A stretch of DNA of 64,000 bases from Pseudomonadota bacterium. Its GTDB lineage: Bacteria; Pseudomonadota; Gammaproteobacteria; Burkholderiales; Burkholderiaceae_C. Under the pieces are notes generated by a model. The model saw only the letters and a program-made list of their open reading frames with translations, was not told the DNA's origin and searched no databases. Where the stretch lies: contig JAFEDY010000026.1 in assembly GCA_018241405.1 (NCBI GenBank), positions 1-64,000 of the forward strand, in the 5' to 3' direction. The stretch's first letter is position 1. The number at the start of each line of letters is the position of its first letter. Below are positions 20,682 to 29,269 of the stretch, in pieces. The position numbers were made by a program, and so were the translations under genes.

Positions 20682-21761
20682 TCAAACTCCCTGCGCCAGT
20701 GCCCAGGCCACATGCTCGCGCACCAGGGCGCTGTCATGTTCGGCGCGAGTGAGCAAGGCGGCGCGCAGCGCCTGGGCCTCCAGCGCATCGGCCTTGGCCA
20801 AGGCATTGCCCAGCGCCACGGCAATATTGCGCAGCCAGCGCTCGTGGCCTATGCGGCGTATAGGCCCGCCCTCGGTCAGGCGCAGGAAGGTCGCCTCGTC
20901 CCAGGAGAACAGCTGCACCAGCTGCTGGCCCACCAGCGGCGCGCGCGCGTCGAAGTCGGGCAGGCTGCTGGCGTGCGCGTATTTGTTCCAGGGGCAGATC
21001 AGCTGGCAGTCGTCGCAGCCATAGATGCGGTTGCCCATGAGCGGGCGCAGCTCCAATGGGATGGGGCCGGCATGCTCTATCGTCAGGTAGGAGATGCAGC
21101 GGCGCGCGTCCACACGGTGCGGCGCGACGATGGCCTGCGTGGGGCAGATGTCCATGCAGGCCTGGCAGCTGCCGCAGTGCGCGGTGACGGGCGCTGTAGG
21201 TTCGAGCGGCATGTCCAGGTAGATCTCGCCCAGGAAGAACATGGAGCCGGCCTCGCGGCTCAGCACCAGCGTGTGCTTGCCGCGCCAGCCCTGGCCGCTG
21301 CGGCGCGCAAGCTCGGCCTCCAGCACGGGGGCCGAGTCGGTGAACACGCGGTGGCCGAACGGGCCCACGGCCTCGGCGATGCGGTCGCTCAACTTCTGCA
21401 GGCGCGCGCGCAGCACCTTGTGGTAGTCGCGCCCCCGGGCGTAGACGGAGACGATGGCCTCCTGCGGACGCGTCAGGCGCCCGAACTCCACGGCCTGCCA
21501 GCCGGCGGGTGTATCCCGCGGCAGGTAGTCCATGCGCGCGGTGATCACGCTCACCGTGCCCGGCACCAGCTCGGCCGGTCGCGCGCGCTTGAGGCCGTGC
21601 GCCTGCATGTAATGCATCTCGCCATGGAAACCTTGGGCCAGCCATTGCATCAATCCAGGCTCGGCGCTGGACAGGTCCACGCCCGCCACGCCGATTTGGG
21701 AGAATCCCAGCTCACGCGCCCAGCCCTGGATTTGAGGAAGAAGTTGACTGCTGCACAACAT
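20682..21761 (-). CDS. queG: Epoxyqueuosine reductase
   Basis: A 359-residue cobalamin-dependent iron-sulfur enzyme that makes the last step of queuosine synthesis in tRNA. Two [4Fe-4S] clusters are indicated by CGSCQACMDICPTQAI and CDDCQLICPWN. The N-terminal cobalamin-binding region has MDYLPRDTPAGW and YARGRDYHKVLRARL. The start ATG at 21761 faces the start of tsaE and the two coding regions overlap by 18 bases at their 5' ends. A TACAAT (21771-21776, minus strand) sits 9 bases before the ATG. Confidence 0.95.
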   Translation of the reverse strand: MLCSSQLLPQIQGWARELGFSQIGVAGVDLSSAEPGLMQWLAQGFHGEMHYMQAHGLKRARPAELVPGTVSVITARMDYLPRDTPAGWQAVEFGRLTRPQEAIVSVYARGRDYHKVLRARLQKLSDRIAEAVGPFGHRVFTDSAPVLEAELARRSGQGWRGKHTLVLSREAGSMFFLGEIYLDMPLEPTAPVTAHCGSCQACMDICPTQAIVAPHRVDARRCISYLTIEHAGPIPLELRPLMGNRIYGCDDCQLICPWNKYAHASSLPDFDARAPLVGQQLVQLFSWDEATFLRLTEGGPIRRIGHERWLRNIAVALGNALAKADALEAQALRAALLTRAEHDSALVREHVAWALAQGV

Positions 21762-22253
21762 CACCGCCCGATTGTAGGAACGCCACACCGCCTGTCGCTG
21801 CGCTGGCAGGACGAGGACGACACGGCGCGCTTTGCCGCGCGCCTGGCCGCGCAGCCTGGCCTGGCCTGCGCCTTCATCGCCCTGCACGGCGAGCTGGGCG
21901 CGGGCAAGACCACGCTGGTGCGCCATCTGCTGCGCGCCCTGGGCGTGACAGGGCGCATCAAGAGCCCGACCTATGCCGTGGTGGAGCCGCACCAGGCGCC
22001 GGGCCTGGCCATCTGGCATTTCGACTTCTACCGCTTCCATGACCCGCGCGAGTGGCAGGACGCGGGCTTTCGCGACATCTTCGCCGGCCCGGGCCTGAAG
22101 CTGGCCGAATGGCCCGACAATGCAGGCCCCCTTGCGCCTACAGCGGATATTGCTATTTACATTGAAGCAGAGGATGATTTGGCCCGGCTTGTGACACTGC
22201 AGGCGCACACGCCCCTGGGCGGCGCCATCCTGCAAGGAATCGACACGCAATGA
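21744..22253 (+). CDS. tsaE: tRNA threonylcarbamoyladenosine synthesis ATPase TsaE
   Basis: A 169-residue ATPase partner of TsaB/TsaD in t6A37 tRNA modification. It shows Walker A in HGELGAGKTTLVRHLLRAL, then GRIKSPTYAVVEPH and the conserved WHFDFYRFHDPREWQDAGF, followed by LAEWPDNAG. No ATG is available in the right place. The TTG at 21744 is the best start, since it is preceded by GAGGAAGAAG, gives the family length and keeps LRWQDEDDTA at the N-terminus. The stop overlaps the amiC start as ATGA. Confidence 0.92.
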   Translation: MTAAQHHRPIVGTPHRLSLRWQDEDDTARFAARLAAQPGLACAFIALHGELGAGKTTLVRHLLRALGVTGRIKSPTYAVVEPHQAPGLAIWHFDFYRFHDPREWQDAGFRDIFAGPGLKLAEWPDNAGPLAPTADIAIYIEAEDDLARLVTLQAHTPLGGAILQGIDTQ

Positions 22254-23695
22254 GTGCAGCGCTCCCACCCCAACCACCCCACCACGGCAGGCGCCGGCTG
22301 CTGCAGGCCGGCAGCCTGGTGCTGCTGCTGGGCGCGCAGCAGATCGCGCGCGGCGCCGGCATCGTGGCCGTGCGCGTGTGGCCCGCGCCAGAATATTCGC
22401 GCGTCACCATCGAATCCGACCGCCAGCTCGTCACCCGGCACACGTTCGTGCCCACGCCGCCGCGCCTGGCGGTGGACATCGAGGGCATTGACCTCGACCC
22501 CTCGCTGCGCGAACTGGTGGCCAAGGTGCGGCCCGACGACCCCAACATCGCCGGGATACGCGTGGGCCAGAACGCGCCCGGCGTGGTGCGCCTGGTGATC
22601 GACCTGAAGCAAGCCGCACGCCCCCAGGTGTTCACGCTCGCGCCCGTCGCCGCCTACCAGCACCGGCTGGTGTTCGACCTGTACCCGGCCCAGCCGCCCG
22701 ACCCGCTGGAGGCCCTGATCGCCGAGCACCTGCGTGAGGAAACGACATCACCGCCGCCCGGCACCAGCAGGATGCCCGGCACGGCCGCCGCGCCTGCCCT
22801 GCCCGGCACCGATCCCCTGGGTGAGCTGATTGCACAGCAGGGCCAGAAGCCAGGCAGCCCCACCATGCCGCCGCCCGGCAATTCCGTCGCCATGGCACCA
22901 CCCCCTGCACCCGTGCCCACACCGGCACCGGCAGTACCACGCTCACGCGCAACGGCAACGGCGCGCGCCACTGACCGCCTGATCATCGTCGCCCTGGACC
23001 CCGGCCATGGCGGTGAAGACCCGGGCGCCACAGGCCCCGGCGGCACGCGCGAGAAGGACGTGGTGCTCAAGGTCGCGCACCTGCTGCAGGGCCGCATCAA
23101 CGCCACCCAGGTGGGCGGCAACCCGATGCGCGCCTTTCTCACGCGCGACGGCGACTACTTCGTGCCCCTGGGAACGCGCGTGGAAAAGGCCAGGCGCGTG
23201 CAGGCCGACCTGTTCGTCTCCATCCATGCCGACGCCTTCAGCAACCCCGACGCACGCGGCGCCAGCGTGTTCGCGCTGAGCCAGGGCGGGGCCTCCAGCT
23301 CGGCCGCGCGCTGGCTGGCCAACAAGGAAAACGAGGCCGACCTGATCGGCGGTGTGAACGTGGGCAGCCAGGACCGGCATGTGCAGCGCGCGCTGCTGGA
23401 CATGAGCACCACGGCGCAGATCAACGACAGCCTGAAGCTCGGCAGCGTGCTGCTGGGCGAGATCGGTGGCATGGCCCGGCTGCACAAGCCGCGCGTGGAG
23501 CAGGCCGGCTTTGCCGTGCTGAAGGCCCCGGACATCCCCAGCGTGCTGGTCGAGACGGCCTTCATCAGCAACCCCGAGGAAGAAGCCAGGCTGCGCACCG
23601 CCGCCTACCAGGAGCAACTGGCCGATGCGCTGATGCGCGGCATCGTGCGCTACTTCGCCAAGAACCCGCCGCTGGCGCGCAGCCGGTCGGTCTAG
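22250..23695 (+). CDS. amiC: N-acetylmuramoyl-L-alanine amidase AmiC type (AMIN domain, Tat signal)
   Basis: A 481-residue periplasmic amidase that cleaves peptidoglycan during cell separation. The N-terminus HHGRRRLLQAGSLVLLLG is a twin-arginine signal. An AMIN domain follows (about 40-150, VRVWPAPEYSRVTIESD, PNIAGIRVGQ). A Pro-rich linker spans about 165-240. The Amidase_3 domain begins IIVALDPGHGGEDPGATG (zinc His) and continues SIHADAF and VLVETAFISNPEEE (catalytic Glu). It is translationally coupled to tsaE, the classic tsaE-ami arrangement. Confidence 0.95.
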   Translation: MSAALPPQPPHHGRRRLLQAGSLVLLLGAQQIARGAGIVAVRVWPAPEYSRVTIESDRQLVTRHTFVPTPPRLAVDIEGIDLDPSLRELVAKVRPDDPNIAGIRVGQNAPGVVRLVIDLKQAARPQVFTLAPVAAYQHRLVFDLYPAQPPDPLEALIAEHLREETTSPPPGTSRMPGTAAAPALPGTDPLGELIAQQGQKPGSPTMPPPGNSVAMAPPPAPVPTPAPAVPRSRATATARATDRLIIVALDPGHGGEDPGATGPGGTREKDVVLKVAHLLQGRINATQVGGNPMRAFLTRDGDYFVPLGTRVEKARRVQADLFVSIHADAFSNPDARGASVFALSQGGASSSAARWLANKENEADLIGGVNVGSQDRHVQRALLDMSTTAQINDSLKLGSVLLGEIGGMARLHKPRVEQAGFAVLKAPDIPSVLVETAFISNPEEEARLRTAAYQEQLADALMRGIVRYFAKNPPLARSRSV

Positions 23696-23714
23696 AGACA
23701 CAGGAGATTCCACC

Positions 23715-24050
23715 ATGGCCCTGCCCCACGCTACCTCGGGACAAGTCACCCGCCTGGAGCCGCTGGGCGAGCGGCTGACCGACACCGTCTCCACGGCCCT
23801 GTTCAAGGCGGCGCAGCTCGAAGTGGTGCGCCTGGTGCTGCCGCGCGGCCACACCATGCGCGAGCACCGCGTGCAGGGCGAGATCACGCTGCACTGCCTG
23901 GAGGGTGCGATCGACCTCACCGTCGATGGCAGCGCCCAGGCCATGCATGCCGGCGACCTGGTGTACCTGGCCGCGGGCCGGCCCCATGCGCTGCACGCCG
24001 TGCAGGACGCATCCCTGCTGCTGACCATCTGCCTGCTGCCCGGCGCGTAG
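23715..24050 (+). CDS. Small single-domain cupin protein
   Basis: A 111-residue protein with a cupin barrel. Motif 1 reads GHTMREHRVQGEITLHCLEG (two His and a Glu), and motif 2 reads AGDLVYLAAGRPHAL (His). It is probably metal binding, but nothing fixes an enzymatic role. It lies 20 bases after amiC with a ribosome binding site AGGAG before the ATG, so it may share the tsaE-amiC transcript. Confidence 0.8.
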   Translation: MALPHATSGQVTRLEPLGERLTDTVSTALFKAAQLEVVRLVLPRGHTMREHRVQGEITLHCLEGAIDLTVDGSAQAMHAGDLVYLAAGRPHALHAVQDASLLLTICLLPGA

Positions 24051-24100
24051 CTGCGGCCGATGGCGTGCGTGGCCAGACCCACGCAGGCTTACCCGATGAT

Positions 24101-24148
24101 CCGGGATAACCCGGGGGTTATAAGACTCATTGGATATCGAATATTGAG
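24101..24148 (+). promoter_or_regulatory. Candidate regulatory region upstream of xdhA
   Basis: In the 192-base gap between the cupin gene and xdhA lies a perfect dyad CCGGG-ATAA-CCCGG (24101-24114). An AT-rich stretch follows, containing ATAT-CGA-ATAT (24134-24144) inside TGGATATCGAATA, a T-N11-A pattern as bound by LysR-type regulators. A LysR gene lies downstream in the same cluster. Binding is inference. Confidence 0.35.
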
Positions 24149-24242
24149 CGGCGGGAATGCGCAGGAGCAGCGACTGCGTGCACCATAGGGACAACGACGG
24201 CGCGCCATGGCGCCCCGCCCCATTGCCCCACTGGATGGCCCC

Positions 24243-25781
24243 ATGACACACACCGCCCCGCCACCTGCCAACGCCCGCCCCATCCGCTTCTACCACCGCG
24301 GCGCCATCGTCAGCGTCCAGGGCCCGCAGAGCACGCGCACCCTGCTGGACTGGCTGCGCGAGGACGCGCGCTGCACGGGCACCAAGGAGGGCTGCAACGA
24401 GGGCGACTGCGGCGCCTGCACCGTGGTGCTGGGCGAACTCGATGCCGCGGGCGAACTGCGGCTCACCAACGTCAACGCCTGCATACAGTTTCTGCCCACG
24501 CTGGACGGCAAGGCGCTGTTCACCGTCGAAGACCTGGCGCCGCTGGCCACCGGCACGGCCCCCCTGCACCCGGTGCAGCAGGCCCTGGTCGATTGCCATG
24601 GTTCGCAATGCGGCTTCTGCACGCCGGGTTTTGCCATGTCGCTGTGGCACAGCTACGAGGCGCACCAGCAATGCGGCACCCGGCCCACGCGCCAGCAGCT
24701 GGCCGACGATCTGTCGGGAAACCTGTGCCGCTGCACCGGCTACCGCCCCATCCTGGACGCGGGCGAGCGCATGTTCGACCTGCCCGCGGCGCGCCTGGAT
24801 CGCGCCGCCGTCACGCAGGCGCTGCGCACGCTGCAGGAACAGCCCCCGCTGCACTACAGCACGAACGACGGCGCACCCTTCCACGCCCCGCGCAGCCTGG
24901 CCGAGCTGGCCGCCCTGCGCCTGGCCCTGCCGCAGGCGCGGCTGCTGGCCGGCAGCACCGACATCGGCCTGTGGGTCAACAAACAGTTTCGCGACCTGGG
25001 CGACCTGATCTACCTGGGCGAGGTGGCCGAGCTGCGCGTCATTGAGGAACGCGACGGCGCGCTCTGGATAGGCGCGGGCGCCACGCTGGAGCAGGCCTGG
25101 GCGGCGCTGGCCGCGCGCGCGCCGGCGCTCACCGATGTCTGGCTGCGCTTTGCCTCGCCGCCCATACGCCGCAGCGGCACCATGGGCGGCAACGTGGCCA
25201 ATGGCTCGCCGATTGGCGATAGCGCTCCTATTTTGATGGCGCTTGACGCAGAGCTGGAGCTGCGTAGAGGCCCAAACACCCGAAAAATCGCATTGACCGA
25301 CTTCTATCTGGACTACATGAAGAACGCGCTGCAGGAGGGCGAGTTCGTGCAGGCCATCACCGTGCCGCTGGCAGCCTTTGCGCGCCAGGTGCGCGGCTAC
25401 AAGATCAGCAAGCGCTTTGACTGCGACATCTCGGCCCTGTGCGCGGGCATGGCGCTGGAGCTCGATGGTGACAAGGTCGCCAGCGTGCGCCTGGCCTACG
25501 GCGGCATGGCGGCCACGGTGCGGCGCGCGGCCCAGGCCGAGGCCGCGCTGCTGGGCCAACCCTGGAGCGAAGCCAGCGTGCGCGCCGCGCAGGCCGCGCT
25601 GGCGCAGGACTTCCAGCCGCTCACCGACATGCGCGCCAGCAGCGGCTACCGCCTGCAGGTGGCGCAGAACCTGCTGCAGCGCCTGTGGCTGGAGACGCGC
25701 GCCGTGGCGCCGCTGGACTCCGGCAGCACCAGCGTGTTCAGCGTCATGCCGCATGCCGTGCATGCCATGCAAGGCGCGTAA
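24243..25781 (+). CDS. xdhA: Xanthine dehydrogenase small subunit (FeS/FAD)
   Basis: A 512-residue subunit carrying the electron-transfer centres of xanthine dehydrogenase. Two [2Fe-2S] domains are seen: GCNEGDCGACTVV for the plant-type cluster, then CGFCTPGF and LCRCTGYRPI for the second. The FAD-binding domain runs from about residue 220 (LAGSTDIGLWVNKQFRDL, GGNVANGSPIGDSAPIL), and a CO-dehydrogenase flavoprotein C-terminal domain ends the protein. The ATG at 24243 is chosen over an in-frame ATG at 24207. xdhB starts 12 bases downstream. Confidence 0.95.
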   Translation: MTHTAPPPANARPIRFYHRGAIVSVQGPQSTRTLLDWLREDARCTGTKEGCNEGDCGACTVVLGELDAAGELRLTNVNACIQFLPTLDGKALFTVEDLAPLATGTAPLHPVQQALVDCHGSQCGFCTPGFAMSLWHSYEAHQQCGTRPTRQQLADDLSGNLCRCTGYRPILDAGERMFDLPAARLDRAAVTQALRTLQEQPPLHYSTNDGAPFHAPRSLAELAALRLALPQARLLAGSTDIGLWVNKQFRDLGDLIYLGEVAELRVIEERDGALWIGAGATLEQAWAALAARAPALTDVWLRFASPPIRRSGTMGGNVANGSPIGDSAPILMALDAELELRRGPNTRKIALTDFYLDYMKNALQEGEFVQAITVPLAAFARQVRGYKISKRFDCDISALCAGMALELDGDKVASVRLAYGGMAATVRRAAQAEAALLGQPWSEASVRAAQAALAQDFQPLTDMRASSGYRLQVAQNLLQRLWLETRAVAPLDSGSTSVFSVMPHAVHAMQGA

Positions 25782-25793
25782 GGAGTGACGACC

Positions 25794-28223
25794 ATGAACA
25801 AGCCCGTCCCCAGCGAAGTGCTGAACCAGCCGGCCGCCTTCGCGCCCTACCAGGACAACCAGCGCCTGCGCCTCGACCCCGGCGCCGAGGCCCGCGCGCA
25901 TGCGGCCGGCGCGCGCGTAGGCATCAGCCAGGCGCATGAATCGGCGGCCCTGCATGTCACGGGCGGCGCCACCTACACCGACGACATTCCCGAGCTGGCC
26001 GGCACGCTGCATTGCGCCCTGGGCCTGTCCCCGGTGGCCGCGGGCCGGCTGCTGGGCATGGATCTTGCCGCCCTGCGCGCCCTGCCCGGCGTGGTGCGCG
26101 TGTTCACGGCCGCAGACATTCCCGGCGCCAACGACTGGGGCTCCATCGTGCACGACGACCCCATCCTGTGCGACGGCGAGATCCGCTACCTGGGCCAGCC
26201 CGTGTTTGCCGTGGTGGCCGAGACGCGCGCCCAAGCCCTGCGCGCCGCAGCCCTGGCCAAGAAGCTGGTGCGGGTCGAGGCCGCACCGCCCGTGCTCACG
26301 CCCCAGGAGGCGCATGCGCGCGGCCAGTACGTGGTGCCGCCCATGCACCTGGTGCGCAGCAGCAGCGGCCTGGATGAGGCCGGCATACACGCACGCATCG
26401 CCAGCGCTCCGCACCGCCTGAAGGGCCAGCTCGACGTGGGCGGGCAGGAGCAGTTCTACCTGGAGGGGCAGATCAGCTACGCCATCCCCAAGGAGGGCAA
26501 CGCCATCCATGTCTACTGCTCCACCCAGCACCCCAGCGAGATGCAGCACCTGGTGGCGCACGCCCTGGGCGTGCAGGCGCACGCCGTGCAGGTGGAATGC
26601 CGGCGCATGGGCGGCGGCTTTGGCGGCAAGGAATCGCAGTCCGGCCTGTTCGCCTGCATGGCCAGCGTGGCCGCGCGGCTGCTGGGGCGCCCGGTGAAGC
26701 TGCGCGTGGATCGCGACGACGACTTCCTCATCACCGGCCGGCGCCACTGCTTCTGGTACGAGTACGACGTGGGCTACGACGACGCGGGTCGCATCCTGGG
26801 CGCGGCCGTCACCATGGTGTCGCGCGCCGGGCATTCGGCGGATTTGTCCGCGCCCGTGATGACGCGCGCCCTGTGCCACTTCGACAACGCCTACTGGCTG
26901 CCCGAGGTCGCCATGCACGGCTTCTGCGGCAAGACCAATACGCAAAGCAACACGGCATTCCGCGGCTTTGGCGGGCCGCAGGGGGCGATCGCCATCGAGT
27001 ACATCCTCGACAGCATTGCGCGCAGCCTGGGCCACGACCCGCTGGCCGTGCGCCGCGCCAACTTTTATGGCAAGGGCGAGCGCAACGTCACGCCCTACCA
27101 GCAGACCGTGCGCGACAACGTGATCCACGAACTGGTCGATCAGCTGGAAGAGCGCAGCGGCTACCAGACGCGCCGCGCTGCCGTGGCCGCGTTCAATGCG
27201 GCGAGCCCGGTGCTCAAGCGCGGCCTGGCGCTCACGCCGGTGAAGTTCGGCATCAGCTTCAACGTCAAGCATTTCAACCAGGCGGGGGCCCTGGTGCATG
27301 TGTACACCGACGGCTCCATCCTCGTGAACCATGGCGGCACCGAAATGGGCCAGGGCCTGAACACCAAGGTGGCCCAGGTGGTGGCGCACGAGCTGGGCGT
27401 GGCCTTCGAGCGCGTGCGCGTCACGGCCACCGACACCAGCAAGGTGGCCAACACCTCGGCCACGGCGGCATCGACCGGCACCGACCTGAACGGCAAGGCC
27501 GCGCAGGATGCCGCGCGCCAGATCCGCGAGCGCCTGGCCGCCTGCGCCGCCGCGCGCCATGGCGGCGCCGCCCAGGATTGGCACTTTGCCAACGACCGGG
27601 TGCAGCGGAGCGGCCAGCAGATCGCCTTCGAGACCCTGGTGAGCCAGGCCTACCTGGACCGCGTGCAGCTGTGGTCCGACGGCTTCTATGCCACGCCCGG
27701 CCTGCACTGGGACAAGGAGACCATGCAGGGCAATCCGTTCTACTACTTCGCGTACGGCGCGGCCGTGAGCGAGGTGGTCATCGACACGCTGACCGGCGAA
27801 TGGAAGCTCTTGAGAGCCGACGTGCTGCACGACGTGGGCCGCTCGCTGAACCCGGCCGTGGACATAGGCCAGGTCGAGGGTGCCTTCATCCAGGGCATGG
27901 GCTGGCTGACCATGGAGGAACTGGTCTGGCACCCCCAAACCGGCCTGTTGATGACGCACGCGCCCAGCACCTACAAGATCCCCACGGCCAACGACTGCCC
28001 GCCGCAGTTCAACGTGCAGCTGTTCGAGGGCGACAACGTCGAGGACTCCATCCACCGCAGCAAGGCCGTGGGCGAGCCGCCGCTCTTGCTGCCGTTCTCG
28101 GTGTTCTTCGCGATCCGCGACGCCGTGGCCGCCGCCGGCGGGCACCGCGCGCCGCCGCCCCTGCAGGCCCCGGCGACCAGCGAGGCCATACTGCGCGCCA
28201 TCGCGGCCGTGCAAGCCGCCTGA
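25794..28223 (+). CDS. xdhB: Xanthine dehydrogenase large subunit (molybdenum cofactor)
   Basis: An 809-residue catalytic subunit that oxidises hypoxanthine and xanthine to urate. Molybdopterin-binding motifs are visible: RMGGGFGGKESQ, AFRGFGGPQGAIAIEYI, GTEMGQGLNTKVAQV and KAVGEPPLLLPFSVF, whose Glu is the catalytic base. The ATG at 25794 is preceded by AAGGAG at good distance; a GTG at 25785 lies within that site. It forms a heterotetramer with XdhA. The insertase XdhC is not encoded next to it, which is unusual for this operon type. Confidence 0.95.
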   Translation: MNKPVPSEVLNQPAAFAPYQDNQRLRLDPGAEARAHAAGARVGISQAHESAALHVTGGATYTDDIPELAGTLHCALGLSPVAAGRLLGMDLAALRALPGVVRVFTAADIPGANDWGSIVHDDPILCDGEIRYLGQPVFAVVAETRAQALRAAALAKKLVRVEAAPPVLTPQEAHARGQYVVPPMHLVRSSSGLDEAGIHARIASAPHRLKGQLDVGGQEQFYLEGQISYAIPKEGNAIHVYCSTQHPSEMQHLVAHALGVQAHAVQVECRRMGGGFGGKESQSGLFACMASVAARLLGRPVKLRVDRDDDFLITGRRHCFWYEYDVGYDDAGRILGAAVTMVSRAGHSADLSAPVMTRALCHFDNAYWLPEVAMHGFCGKTNTQSNTAFRGFGGPQGAIAIEYILDSIARSLGHDPLAVRRANFYGKGERNVTPYQQTVRDNVIHELVDQLEERSGYQTRRAAVAAFNAASPVLKRGLALTPVKFGISFNVKHFNQAGALVHVYTDGSILVNHGGTEMGQGLNTKVAQVVAHELGVAFERVRVTATDTSKVANTSATAASTGTDLNGKAAQDAARQIRERLAACAAARHGGAAQDWHFANDRVQRSGQQIAFETLVSQAYLDRVQLWSDGFYATPGLHWDKETMQGNPFYYFAYGAAVSEVVIDTLTGEWKLLRADVLHDVGRSLNPAVDIGQVEGAFIQGMGWLTMEELVWHPQTGLLMTHAPSTYKIPTANDCPPQFNVQLFEGDNVEDSIHRSKAVGEPPLLLPFSVFFAIRDAVAAAGGHRAPPPLQAPATSEAILRAIAAVQAA

Positions 28224-28231
28224 GGCCTGGC

Positions 28232-29269
28232 ATGCCCACGCACGGCCCATCCAGTCCGCCCGCACCCGGGGCCGCCGACGAGCGCCAGCTGTTCGATCGC
28301 ATCGACCTGCACCTGATCCGCGTGCTGCATACGGTGCTGACCGAGCGCAGCGTCTCGCGCGCGGCGCTGCGCTTGGGTATGCACCAACCGGCGGTATCGA
28401 CCGCGCTCAAGCGCCTGCGCGAGCTCTCGGGCGACCCGCTGCTGGTGCGCAACGGCGCACACATGGTGCCCACCGAGGCCGGGCAACGCATGCTCGAGCC
28501 CGCGGCCAATGTACTGCGTGCGGCCGAAACCCTGTTCACCGAAGCACGCAGCTTCGATGCGCGCACCAGCTGCCAGACCTTTCGCATCGCGGCCAGCGAC
28601 TACCTGGACCCGTTGTTCCTGCCGCGCCTGGTGGCCGACATACAACGCCAGGCGCCGCTGACCAGGGTCGAGATCCATGCCCTCACGCGCGACGGCGACT
28701 ACCGCGCGCAGCTGGCCCTGGGTGAAATCGACCTGGTGATAGGCAACTGGCTGCAGCCCCCGGACGAGCTGCACATGGCGCGCCTGTTCAGCGATGAGGT
28801 GGTCTCGCTCGTGAGCCGCGACCACCCGGCCGTGCGCCGCGGCTGGGACGAGGCCAGCTGGCTGGCTGCAGAGCACATCGCGCCCATGCCCACACATGCG
28901 GGCGCACGCGGCATCATCGACCAGGTGCTGGACGGCATGGGGCTGCAGCGCCATATCGTCGTGCGCAGTGCCTATTTCAGCCTGATACCGGACATGGTCG
29001 CCAACACCCGGCTGGTGTTGACCACCGGGCGCCGCTACGGCGAGCGCGTGGCGGCGCGCCTGCCGCTCGTGATACTGCCCTGCCCCGTGGCCATACCGCC
29101 GCTGCTGTACTACCAACTATGGCATGCGCGTAGCCAGCATTCGAGCAGCGCGCGCTGGCTGCGCGAACGCACGCGCGAGGCCATCGCCGCACTGCAGTCC
29201 CACGCCCCCGAGTCGCCAACCCTGCATCCCTGCCCCCAGCCACAACCCGCAAGGAGACAAACGCCATGA
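28232..29269 (+). CDS. LysR family transcriptional regulator in the purine cluster
   Basis: A 345-residue regulator with an N-terminal winged helix-turn-helix (RVLHTVLTERSVSRAALRLG, HQPAVSTALKRLRELSGDPL) preceded by a Pro-rich leader. A substrate-binding domain starts around residue 110 (FRIAASDYLDPLFLPRLVAD). It lies 8 bases after xdhB and its stop overlaps the permease start by four bases (ATGA), so it is made within the operon it probably controls. The effector is likely a purine or urate, by context only. Confidence 0.92.
   Translation: MPTHGPSSPPAPGAADERQLFDRIDLHLIRVLHTVLTERSVSRAALRLGMHQPAVSTALKRLRELSGDPLLVRNGAHMVPTEAGQRMLEPAANVLRAAETLFTEARSFDARTSCQTFRIAASDYLDPLFLPRLVADIQRQAPLTRVEIHALTRDGDYRAQLALGEIDLVIGNWLQPPDELHMARLFSDEVVSLVSRDHPAVRRGWDEASWLAAEHIAPMPTHAGARGIIDQVLDGMGLQRHIVVRSAYFSLIPDMVANTRLVLTTGRRYGERVAARLPLVILPCPVAIPPLLYYQLWHARSQHSSSARWLRERTREAIAALQSHAPESPTLHPCPQPQPARRQTP

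Noticed and set aside
23565..28265. A 1566-residue open frame on the minus strand opposite the purine cluster
   Set aside because: It is the antisense frame of GC-rich xdhA/xdhB. Its composition (His, Arg, Ala, Gln, Gly rich) has no domain, and real genes with full motifs occupy the other strand.
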